A DNA stretch of 64,000 nt from contig CM055092.1 of assembly GCA_029204225.1 (NCBI GenBank), forward strand, positions 28,307,859 to 28,371,858, read 5' to 3'. Both the position numbers and the translations under genes were made by a program. Numbering within the stretch: position 1 is the first letter of the stretch; every line of letters begins with the position of its first letter. This stretch comes from Diphasiastrum complanatum. Taxonomy: Eukaryota > Streptophyta > Lycopodiopsida > Lycopodiales > Lycopodiaceae. Positions 42,845-52,290 of this stretch are shown piece after piece. The notes beneath the pieces are model-generated. The model was not told the DNA's origin and ran no database searches. It saw only the letters and a list, made by a program, of their open reading frames with translations.

Positions 42845-43496
42845 AAAGAAACAGTCACATTTTCATTTGAATTTAAATTTGAGCCATGTCATATCATCAT
42901 TAATATGGGTTGAGGAAGTAGAGTTAGAGGAGAGTTAGTGGGTGGGTTAGAATTTGAAGATCTGATTTACACCATTGGATGTGCCATGTCATATGGACCA
43001 TTCCATCTCAGTTGTCACTCTGTTATTGGTACACATGTCGTCATTAACACTAATTATAATTAGTGAAGAGGCCCTTTTTGAGTCCAATAAGGGCCCTAAT
43101 GACTTTCAATGTCGTAGGGCCTAAATGTCAAGTTAGTGAATAAAGTTGGATTTCCCTCCAATTTGGATGGTTCCTGCTCTTTTAAAAATTTAAATAATTA
43201 GGGAGGCAGAAATGGACCAATAGGATTCAGAGGTCAGGGTCCTCCTCTCTATTATAAAAAGGGACTAACTCGAGTTCCTACACATGTTCATTTTCTCATT
43301 TCAATAAAGCAGATTGGTTCTCTTCATAAATAAATTGATAAATGTCCTTGCTCTCTATCACTTTTTCTCCATCTTTCATGCTTTCTTTGGATTTTGCTGA
43401 TTGTTGAATCTGATTGTTATTGGGATTGCGTGTTATTATACTTTTTATGGGAGAGAAAGGGAGAGAGAGAAAGAGTAAGCAATCTTTGTTGTCGAT

Positions 43497-43708
43497 TGTA
43501 GTGGGTTTCTTTCCTTGCTTAACCTAAATCCAAGATCTAGTCAATCTAGCATCAAAGAGACGAAGTTAATTGTCACGCGTAGGTTCGTTCCCATGAGAGT
43601 GATAGTATAGTTCAGATTTCAACATGAATGGAGGATCCAAATCTAACTCTAACATCCATTAACCCTATGATCCATTAACACTACACATCCACGACAAAGA
43701 TAGCTTAC

Positions 43709-43743
<35 letters not shown>

Positions 43744-44227
43744 CTCTCATAAAAAGTATAATAACACTCAATCCCAATAACATTCAGATCCAACAATTAG
43801 CAAAAACCAAAGAAAACATGAGAGATGGAAGAGAAAAGAAGAAGAGCAAGGAAATTCATCAATCCATTTCTGAAGAGAACCAATCTGCTTTATTGAAATG
43901 AGAAAATGAACATGTGTAGGAACTCGAGTTGGTCCCTTCTTATTGTAGAGAGGAGGACCCTAGCCTCTGAATCCTATTGGTCCATTTTTACCTCCCTAAT
44001 TATTCAAATTTAAAAAAGTGTGGGAACCATCAAAATTGGAGGGAAATCCAACTTTCTTCACTAACTTGACATTTAGGCCCTACGATATTAAAAGTCCCAC
44101 AAAAAGGCCTAAAGTCCTTTTATTGACTACGTGATCATCGGGTTGGACTTATACATGCAAGGCGCCAAATCTCTCTCACTTATTAACTAGGGTTAGGGTT
44201 GCCTTGGGATCCGCAAACCCTCCAACA
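43497..44227 (-). repeat. H2 3' LTR
   Basis: A 731-bp LTR, TGTAGTGGGTTTC to CCCTCCAACA on the plus strand. It aligns end to end with H1 (37466-38708) apart from length changes, and in reverse with H3. It is joined directly to the H3 LTR, tail to tail. CT microsatellite at 43713-43739. Confidence 0.88.
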
Positions 44228-45895
44228 GTATTTCCCACCCAAACTGGTGGCGGTCTCACGACACCTGCAATATGTAGTTATTGGGGACTTTTGTTTGTTT
44301 CGAGCCGAATCTTGATTAAATGGTATTGCACCTTCTCCATAAAGTCGAGGTGGGCAGTATTAAAATCCAAGTTGTGTGGCAGAAAACAATGATGGGCTCT
44401 GAAAATCCACTTTGAGGTTGTCCATGATGTGAAGCGTGATTCCCAGGAGCCTCCCATCGTTATTACACGAAAGTATAAACGAGCAACCGACAGCTAATCT
44501 TTGATTTGCTCTGAGGCCATCGGCTTATTTGGATCGAATGCCAGAGGAGGGAGACAATCGTCCCATCTGGTTGCCACTGACGCCAATAGAGTTAGATCTT
44601 TCGCAAATAGTGTCGATTGTCGCACTGTTGGATCTGGAGAGTGGATATGCTCTCTCTGGTATGCTTGGAAAGCCCAGTGGAAGTCCACTGATATGGTCCA
44701 GCTGTAGGGCTGATGGATGTTTGGCCAATTAGACGTATGGATTGTGATTTTGTCCATAGCCAATCCCAAATCTTTCCATTTATTTCTTCTCGGCATTGGC
44801 ACATAATAAGTGTCGACCCGCAACTGGCGAGGGCTGGCGACGTAACTCCTAATTGATTCTGGAGTTTTCTCAAAAACAGTGATTCTCCATGCCAGCTACT
44901 CTCCCAATGCAGGTATTTTGTCCAACTCTTTGCCGGCCTCTATCTCGAAGGTCTTAAACTTCAGAACCCATCCACCACGCGAGGACTCATGCGAATGTTG
45001 CTTTAAGAAGGTCTGGATCTGGTCCTTGACACTGATGGGCCTTCTCAATAGAGGTGTGGTCCTTGATGAGGATGGACTCGCTTGCATTGCCAGTAAAATT
45101 GGCGGTTGTTCTGCTATATCTGGAGCTCTCTCCTGGTCCATGCTCAAAGCTACCCCTGTATCCATTTGTACATCTTCTTGGCGCGGAGGGGAGAATTCCG
45201 GCATGACCGGTACGTGGATTTGTGGTCCGGCTTCCAACACTTGAGCGGCTACTTTTTCAAAGGCGGTGATGGTCTCTTTAGCCTTGGCCAACTCGGTTGA
45301 AGCTGCTCCTTTGAACCTGTCAAAGCGGCCTTGGAATCCCTAAAGGGCCACTTTGTATGTTTCCACTTTCTTAAATAGATACGCGATCTCCATCGGTGTG
45401 ACCGAATGATCTAGTATTTGCATTTGAAGATAAGCATCACACTCAAGGGTGGTCGCATCTAATTCACCTTGGAGATGCGTGCGATCCTGTTCCTCCATCT
45501 GCAATTGACCCTTCAATAGTTACACTTGTTGTTTTGCATCCTACACGACCTTATCCACCTGATCCTGTGCGATTGTCAGGGCGTTTTGCAGAGAGCTCAC
45601 GTATTCTTCCAAACGATCAGCTTGTTGTTGGGCCAACTTCTTTTCAGCTTCAGCCTCGTCTTCATGCTGCTTGGCAATCTTTAACTCCCGATCCAACTGG
45701 ACAATTTTCTGGCTAATCAGAGTGTTTTCGGAACCCATATCAAAAATTCTCTACTCCATTTCTTTCTTCTTATCCAACATAGACTGGATCTCTTGCGCAA
45801 GGCTTGAGACCAAACTGAGAGCATCACCAGAATCGACTGTCATGGAGGTGGCATCAAAAGGAGAACCTGATGGAACTGTCCTTGGTTGGTGTGGA
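44228..45895 (-). pseudogene. H2 element ORF, coiled-coil protein of unknown function
   Basis: Minus-strand reading blocks, upstream to downstream: a Lys/Glu/Gln-rich coiled coil (45541-45738, KKLAQQQADRLEEYVSSLQN), a linker with more heptads and a Pro-rich part (44896-45291, VMPEFSPPRQEDVQMDTGV), then 44494-44823 (RRNKWKDLGLAMDKITIHTS, SWTISVDFHWAFQAYQREHI, ATRWDDCLPPLAFDPNKPM). Three or four stops or frame changes interrupt it. No RT, integrase, protease or CCHC knuckle. It ends about 250 bp before the LTR. It may be a Gag-like or captured host protein. Truncated at about 45895 by the CopE-host LTR. Confidence 0.7.
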
Positions 45896-45898
45896 ATA

Positions 45899-46390
45899 GG
45901 TGGTCAACACTAGCCACCAATGATGATGTGGCAAATTAATGGAATCTTAGCCAAAGTGGATATGGATAAGCACTATGACCTGTCTCACACGTGCTGGAAG
46001 TGTCTTAGAGAGAGAGAGTATGATGATTTTTGTATTTAATCCATGATGGATCCACTTTGAGAAATCAATGAAGCAAGATCTCGGTTTTGGAGGCATATCT
46101 TGAGTATTCTCATATTTGTGTTGTGATTTTATGGTTCTCTTGCTTTCTAACACTTGTGTACTTCACTCTTTGCTGTAAGTCCGTACAATTACTGTTCTTC
46201 ACACGTGTGAAGGCAGTAGGTCTCAAGTTTAATCATTTGCTTGTTGTTCTTGCTAGATTTTTGATGGGGAATTGATCTAATTCTAGATCTAATCATTGGT
46301 TGATTAGTAGATCATGTAATCTAGCTTCCAACACCTCTTGAGGATCTGATCTAGATCCATTCTTGGTATTTATTTCTCTGAAATTTCACA
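45899..46390 (+). repeat. CopE-host 5' LTR, 5'-truncated
   Basis: Matches 56267-56733 of the 3' LTR nearly base for base (GGTCAACACTAGCCACCAATG to TGAAATTTCACA). It contains AAGTCCGTACAATTACTG followed by TTCACACGTGTGAAGG at about 46187-46213. Confidence 0.9.
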
Positions 46391-46402
46391 TGGTATCAGA
46401 GC
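46391..46402 (+). other. CopE-host primer-binding site
   Basis: TGGTATCAGAGC, flush with the LTR end. Confidence 0.95.
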
Positions 46403-48340
46403 CAAGTACAAGAGATTAAAGCATTGATCTAAACAACACCCAGATTGGCAAATTTTTTGAGAAAACTCACTAATCTTGAGTGGGCGAGTTTGAAGAGTTA
46501 GTTAGCCTTGATATTTGTGCATCAAACTTGGTTGTGGGATGCAGGGTTACTGTTCACACGTGTGAGGACGTACAGTACCAGTTTTGGAGCTATATTTTTC
46601 AATTTGATGCTATATCTTACTCATACACCCAAACTAGCAGGTTTTTTGGAAACTAGCTAATCTTGAGGTAGCGAGTTTGAATAGATAGATAGAATCATTA
46701 TATTTGTACCAAATATTTTTGTGGGCTTTAGGTGTACTTCCCACACGTGTGAGGCCGTACATAACCTGTTCTGAGCAATAAAATTCAGTTTTGGTGGATT
46801 TAATGCCTCATACACCCAAAACTAGTCAATCTAGTGCATTTTTCAAGCTTTCTAATGCATTGTTTCTATTCCTTTGATTTGTTCTTGGTATAGATCAACC
46901 ATATAGATGATTTGAATCTTTATTACAGTACATTAAAGCTGATTCTCAAATGCTTTGGGTGTGCATTAAAGTTGAGAGTGAAAGATTGCCAAAAACCATA
47001 GATTAAGGAGTGATTTGCAAGGGGAGAGATTGAAATCCATTGTATCTTCACTCTAGATGTGTTCAAGAGTGAAAGGGTTGAGACTAGAAGCATCTAAGTG
47101 CTAGAAGTCAGCCTTGGATAAGTCCTCCAAGTGAAATCTTAAGTGAATTTCTAGAGCACAAACACTCATAAAGGCAAAATCTACCAATACAAGTGATAAG
47201 CATTGTTGGAGAGTTCTAGAAGTGATTTTTGAGATCTAAGTCACATTGTTCCACTCCTACTCAAAGAGTTGAGTTTTGTTTGGCTTGAAAGAGAGTCATA
47301 GAGGTGTGTAAGTCACATGTGTAGTGTTTGATCCAAAAATCCTAAGAGTTCCTTCCTTTGTAGAGGGCAAGTTCTAGTAACTCATTTCTTGACTTTGGTG
47401 GAAAATTTGTCTTCTTCATTGTGATCAAATCTTGCTAAGTGACATTAGCTCTTTGTAAGCACATATCTTAGTGAGAGGGGTGAATGAATTCAATTTTTGT
47501 GCACAATTTGACATTGTATGTATGAAACTCAAATAAGTTCTAATTCAACTTTCTTTGTGAGAGGGTGAGGGTCAAGTTGTGATCCCATTGGGAGTATAGA
47601 ACAAGGAGGAGTCCATATTTGAGTGTTCATACATGGTTGGGATCTTTGTGAATCTCTAGATGTCTAATTTTTAAGCTTGGTGAAAAATTATTGACATAGA
47701 TTGTTATCAAACCATTTCATGTCCATTCCAAATCTCAAGAGTGAGATTCTTTGGGTCAAGAGGATTCCAAAAGGGGTGATTGGATCTGATCTTTGTGTGT
47801 TTGAATCAAGTATACATGTCAAGTTTATGTGATCTAGTGTAGATAATTTTTTTTTTTTGGTGAAAATTAGTGGTTTGATTTGTTGTCAAATCAAATCAAA
47901 TTCAATCAAAATCTCAAGAGTGAGATTATTTGGGTCAAGAGTGAGTCCAAAAGAAGTGATTAAGTTTGATTTTCAAGTATTTGAAACAAAACTCATCCTT
48001 TGTTCAAGAATATCAAAAGTTGAGTGAACTTGTCAAGAGAAAAGGAAAATCTAGGAGTCAAATCTTTTCAAATCCATTTCAACTCTCAAAAGAAAGAGTC
48101 ATTGGTGTTTGTTGAGTCCAATAGGGGTGTTTGGATCTGATTTTTGTGATTTGATAGAGTGCTTTGGTCTTAGTGATCAAAGCAAAGATTAGTTTCCAAT
48201 TGACTAGGTTGAAAAGAGATATGATTCAAAATTTGTCTTTTGTAGATCCTTCTAGATTGTTGAATGTGTTCAAATCTAGTTTCTTGAGAGTCACAAATTA
48301 CATTTTGAAAAGTCATATCACAAAGTTTTACTTCCTCATC
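46403..48340 (+). other. CopE-host 5' leader with repeats
   Basis: About 1.9 kb without a convincing ORF. Two units of about 189 bp (46445-46633 and 46634-46815) each carry CTAATCTTGAG, GCGAGTTTGAA, then CACACGTGTGAGG followed by CGTACA (46553-46575 and 46741-46763). Further on (47690-48000) there are longer dispersed repeats of the TCTCAAGAGTGAGATT..TTTGGGTCAAGAG type. Confidence 0.7.
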
Positions 48341-48357
48341 ATGGCATCAATAGGTGG
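48341..48357 (+). CDS. CopE-host ORF start, first exon-like scrap before CopE2
   Basis: ATGGCATCAATAGGTGG encodes MASIG plus two bases, the usual start of copia Gag here, and continues after CopE2 at 54799 in frame. Listed because it shows where CopE2 landed. Confidence 0.75.
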
Positions 48358-49012
48358 TGTGAAAATTGTCAACATTTCCTAGCTAGTTTGAGGCCTAAAT
48401 TGGCTAAAATTGTAAATAGTTTTGGTTCTGGAGTTTCACACGTGTGAACCAGGCCACAATGTTTTTATTTACTGTATTTTTTCAGTATGATGAAGTGTCA
48501 AACTTCATACCCTTCAAAATGAGACCATTTTGATGTATTTTGGTCATATAAGCCATTTTTAGCTATTTTTCCTATATAGGGAATATCTAGGGTCAAGTAC
48601 CTTCTAGAGAGAGGAGAGAGAGTCATCTTCCTCATCCATAAATAGTAGGGAAGTCGTGGAGAACAGGTTGGAGAAACCTTTTGTATGCTTCATTGAGATC
48701 AATAGATCATTGTCATTGTTTCTTCCTCCATTGAGAGCATTGTTGTGTGTATTGTCTTCAAGCTATTGTGTATGATCTTAGGTGCTTTCCAAAAGTGATA
48801 GGCTGATGTATTATGGACTGTATAATGCTATTTTGGGTCACACTTGATGTTTATGGAAGTTTCCATTTGTGATAAATGCTTTTTGATCAAGTTCTTTGCA
48901 TTCTAGGTAGCATAGAATGTGTTGCCAATTCCTAGCTTATGTAGTTTGGAGTGCAAGCATTCAAGCCAATGATCTTGGAGTTTAGATCCACTTAGGATCT
49001 GTATTTTTCACA
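48358..49012 (+). repeat. CopE2 5' LTR
   Basis: TGTGAAAATTGTC to GTATTTTTCACA. TTTCACACGTGTGAACC is at about 48434, in U3. A weak TATA (CATAAATAG, 48637-48645) lies before a GTCGTGGAGA segment that also follows the TATA box of CopNA2. Confidence 0.95.
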
Positions 49013-49024
49013 TGGTATCAGAGC
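49013..49024 (+). other. CopE2 primer-binding site
   Basis: TGGTATCAGAGC directly after the LTR. Confidence 0.96.
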
Positions 49025-50184
49025 TGGTTGGCTTCTATTTACAGTAAGTATTCCATTTTTGGTGATATTTGGATGTTTGATCAAGTTCTAGCATGATTTT
49101 GCATTGCTTTGTTGATCAAATCTTACTAACCTTTGTTTTGTGAGTTGAACTTGTGGATCAAAAGCATATTTCAGGTCTATTGAAGATCAGAGGCTGAAAA
49201 GAAACTATTTTGGATCAGATCATAACACCTAATCATTTGTGATTGTGAGGCTTGTGCATATTCAATACTAACAATGTTCTTTTCAATCCTATTGTTGACA
49301 ATCTCCATTCTTGGATGAACACTCTCCTTAAGTGGATGAAACTTCTCCTTAAGTGGATGACAAATGCTCTTTTGAGTGAGTTGTAATTCTCCTAAAGGCT
49401 GAGCAAAGCTCCCATTTGGATGAAAGATCCCCTTTTTTGGGTGAACATATTGTAAGCTCCATTGTGAAGAGCATATTGTAAAGATTGTCATCAATTTTGG
49501 CATAAATTTTGGTGTACTTTGTTGAGCATGTAAGTAACTCTCCTTATGTAATTTGATTGGAGCATTTGCTGGAAGGTGTTAACCATTATGCAAGTGTGTT
49601 TTCAGGTTCTTAACAGGTTGAGGAACATTCTCATGTGAAGTGATCTTAGATCTACATCTAAACACCAAGATTTGACAAGATAGTGAAGCTAGTCTTGTGA
49701 TTCACTAAGTGTGCTCATTCATTCACCTCTAAATCTTGTATTTATCACTTGCTGGAGTTTATAAACTTTTAGAAGTGTGGTTTACATGCGGTTTTACAGG
49801 TTGAATCAATATCTTAGTGTGTTGATCATATGTTGATCAAGTTTGTTCATTACTAGGTAATCTTGGCATCCTAGTTTTGGGTATTTTCTAAGAATGCAAG
49901 TAACTCTTCACACCATAACTTGATTTGGTCACTTGCTGGAAAGTTTGAGAGCTTAAGCAAGAGTGTGTTCAGGTTGGTTTGATTTTGTAATCCATTCTTA
50001 GTGTGTGCAAAGTGTTGCATGTGTTTCAATCTTCCTTTCTATGCTTGGAAACCATCTAGGTTCAAGATAGAAGTGTTTTAGGGTCCTAAATCTTCATAGA
50101 TCTCTTTATCTATCATTTGTTGAGAGAAAAGTGAGTGCTAAGTGCTTTAGGACAGAACCTAAAAGTTGAAGAAACATTAGAATC
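49025..50184 (+). other. CopE2 5' leader with tandem repeats
   Basis: About 1.16 kb untranslated. A minisatellite at about 49300-49450 repeats a unit of about 24 bp (CTCCTTAAGTGGATGAAACTT). Three degenerate units spaced about 184 bp (49526, about 49710, 49893) share a CACTTGCTGGA core and a later TTCAGGTT or TACAGGTT. Minus-strand ORF 49177-49503 is a product of this repetition. Confidence 0.65.
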
Positions 50185-52290
50185 ATGGCTTCCAATGGTG
50201 GGATCATGCTAGAGTCTAGTGAAAGGTTGAGTTCATCAAACTACTCTACTTGGAAAGTGAGGATGGAGTCCTTACTTGAGTTGAATGAACTCATGGACAT
50301 AGTTGCAGAAATTGAAGAGAGACCTCTCACACTTCAAGAGCAACAAAGGTTTGATAAGAAGGCCAAAAGGGCTCTTCATATCATTAAAATGAATGTTACA
50401 AATGAACTTCTCAAGGAAGTTGGAAAGTGTCAAAGTGCAAGTGAGGCATGGAATGCCTTAAAGAAGCTCTTTGAATCAAAGTCCACATCTAGGGTATTGA
50501 CCCTAAGGAGACAAATATTTTCTAGTAGGCAAAGAGAGGGTGAAAGTGCTCATGCATTTATCTTGAGAGTTAAGTCCCTAAGTGATGATTTAGCATGCAT
50601 TGATGAGAACATAAAAGATGGTGAAATAGTCCAAGTTATGTTGAATGGTTTGCTAAATGAACATGCTAACCTTGTGCAAAGTTTTGCCATTCAAAGAGTC
50701 TTGCCAAGTGTGGTTGACTTGCAAGAAATCTTATTGGCTGAAGAACATAGGTTGCAATCAAAGCTTGATGGTGCATCCTTGCAAGGTGGAGGTGAAGAGG
50801 CTTTCTTCACAAAAGGCAAATTCAAGGGCAAAGGTAAAGGCAAAGGGAAATGGTCCAAAGGTGGTAACTTTGATCATGATGATCACTCTTCCTCTTCCTC
50901 TTCTACTAAGAACAATAAGTCAAAGTTCAAGTGCTTTTATTGTGGGATAAAAGGTCATTTTGCAAATGAATGTTATAAGAAGAAAAGAGAGCAAGGAGAG
51001 AGGCAAGGAAATCTTACAATAGATGAGGAAGAACATAACACATGTGAATCACTTGTTATGACTTCAAGTTTGTTAGCCAACATAGATGATAATGATCCTT
51101 GGTGGATTGATAGTGGAGCCTCATCTCACATGACAAGACATAAGGAATACTTTACATCCTTATTGTCTTATGAGGGAGAAGGTAACATCATCTACACTGC
51201 AAATGATGGTCAATGTGACATCAAAGGCATAGGCACTATTCCTATTTCCCTTTCAACAAATAGGAAAGCAAATCTTGAAAATGTTTTGTACATTCCTTCA
51301 ATCACTAAGAATTTGCTTAGTGTAAGTCAAATGATTGACAAAGGACTTGATGTGGAGTTCATTGGAGATGCATGTTTGATAAGTAAATGTGGATCCTTGA
51401 TTGCTCAAGGTAGGAGGCATGGTAAACTTTTCAAGCTTGATGCATGTGTGATCTCTAATCATGAAGGATGTATGGCTAGGGAGCAATTGACAAACCAAGA
51501 AGTTTGGCACAAGAGGTTGGGCCATCCCAACTTCAAATCTTTGGAGGTAATGGCAAAGAAAGAGCTTGTTCTTGGTCTCCCTAAAAGTCTTGTTGCAAAC
51601 AATAGTGTTTGTGAACATTGTGCCTTGTCCAAATCTCATAGACTTGCTTATTCTAGATCTACTTCTAGATCTAAAGAAGCTTTTCAACTTGTGCATTCTG
51701 ATATTCATTCTTCTAGTACAACTAGCAATGGTGGGGCAAAGATGTATGCAACTTTCATTGATGACTTTAGTAGGTATACTTGGATCTATCTTCTTAAAAG
51801 TAAGGATGAAGTGTTTGCTGCATTTGTCAAGTTCAAGAATGAAATGGAAAACCAATTCAATACAAAGATCAAATGCTTAAGATCTGATAATGGAGGGGAA
51901 TACACCTCAAATAGGTTCAAAGACTTTTGTATAGCACATGGGATTAAGAGGGAGATGTCTAGTCCTAGGACTCCACAACAGAATGGAGTGGCCGAGAGGA
52001 AGAATAGAACCCTTTGTGAATGTGCCAAGGCAATGAGACTACATGCTAATCTTGCTAAGTCTTTTTGGGGGGAAGCTTTAGCATGTGCTAACTATCTATG
52101 TAATAGATGGACAAGTGCTTCCTTGGATGGTAAAACTCCTCATGAGGTTCTTTATGGTAGAAGGCCGAGTGTCAAGCATTGTAGGATCTTTGGATGTACA
52201 TGTCATGTTTTGTCAATATCACACTTGATGATAGAACTAAAGAAGATCCTTCATCAAAGAAGGGTGTGTTTGTTGGCTATAGTGAAGTAA
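50185..52290 (+). CDS. CopE2 polyprotein, Gag-protease-integrase part
   Basis: A 701-codon frame. Gag is 1-240 (start MASNGGIMLESSERLSSSNY). CCHC knuckle CFYCGIKGHFANEC lies at 250-263 and protease WWIDSGASSHM at 306-316 (Asp309). Pre-integrase HHCC uses His442, His447, Cys476 and Cys479. The integrase core has Asp506 (LVHSDI), Asp568 (LRSDNGGEY) and Glu604 (NGVAERKN), a complete DD35E. The native frame ends at about 52203, where a duplicated CATGT shifts it; the last 30 residues are out of frame. Particle formation, maturation and integration are the expected roles. Confidence 0.95.
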   Translation: MASNGGIMLESSERLSSSNYSTWKVRMESLLELNELMDIVAEIEERPLTLQEQQRFDKKAKRALHIIKMNVTNELLKEVGKCQSASEAWNALKKLFESKSTSRVLTLRRQIFSSRQREGESAHAFILRVKSLSDDLACIDENIKDGEIVQVMLNGLLNEHANLVQSFAIQRVLPSVVDLQEILLAEEHRLQSKLDGASLQGGGEEAFFTKGKFKGKGKGKGKWSKGGNFDHDDHSSSSSSTKNNKSKFKCFYCGIKGHFANECYKKKREQGERQGNLTIDEEEHNTCESLVMTSSLLANIDDNDPWWIDSGASSHMTRHKEYFTSLLSYEGEGNIIYTANDGQCDIKGIGTIPISLSTNRKANLENVLYIPSITKNLLSVSQMIDKGLDVEFIGDACLISKCGSLIAQGRRHGKLFKLDACVISNHEGCMAREQLTNQEVWHKRLGHPNFKSLEVMAKKELVLGLPKSLVANNSVCEHCALSKSHRLAYSRSTSRSKEAFQLVHSDIHSSSTTSNGGAKMYATFIDDFSRYTWIYLLKSKDEVFAAFVKFKNEMENQFNTKIKCLRSDNGGEYTSNRFKDFCIAHGIKREMSSPRTPQQNGVAERKNRTLCECAKAMRLHANLAKSFWGEALACANYLCNRWTSASLDGKTPHEVLYGRRPSVKHCRIFGCTCHVLSISHLMIELKKILHQRRVCLLAIVK

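Larger units (their letters stand above)
42371..43101. mobile_element. Foldback/MITE-like insertion with inverted ends
   Basis: The ends CATTAGAGCCCTTTTTAAAC and, in reverse complement, CATTAGGGCCCTTATTGGAC form imperfect inverted repeats of about 40 bp. Comparison with the uninterrupted H LTR (GCGGGACTTTTAAT at the same place) shows insertion between GCGGG and ACTTT. No clear target duplication and no transposase. Superfamily not assigned. Confidence 0.65.
42220..43496 (+). repeat. H3 3' LTR, carrying a foldback insertion
   Basis: Starts TGTTGGAGGGTTTGCGG. A TATAAAAAGGGAC box is at about 43253-43265, followed by TTTCAATAAAGC. It is cut at 43496, where the inverted H2 LTR starts, losing about 160 bp of U5. 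A 731-bp sequence with inverted ends (42371-43101) is absent from the other H LTRs. Confidence 0.82.

Noticed and set aside
42619-42858. Facing ORFs of 79 and 60 codons with similar translations
   Set aside because: They are the two arms of the 249-bp hairpin read in opposite directions, so the similarity is a palindrome effect.
42371-43101. PIF/Harbinger or Mutator MITE assignment
   Set aside because: Inverted ends are present, but neither a TWA nor a 9-bp target duplication can be shown, so no superfamily was named.
46087-46275. 62-codon ORF repeated at 56424-56618
   Set aside because: LTR sequence of CopE-host; the hydrophobic translation has no support as a gene.
49177-49503. Minus-strand 108-codon ORF with repeated His-Pro-Leu-Lys-Glu
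   Set aside because: The repeat comes from the 24-bp minisatellite in the CopE2 leader; it is antisense to the element and has no other support.
52199-52208. Programmed frameshift in CopE2
   Set aside because: Plant copias use one frame and the break is explained exactly by a tandem CATGT duplication, with no slippery site or pseudoknot seen.
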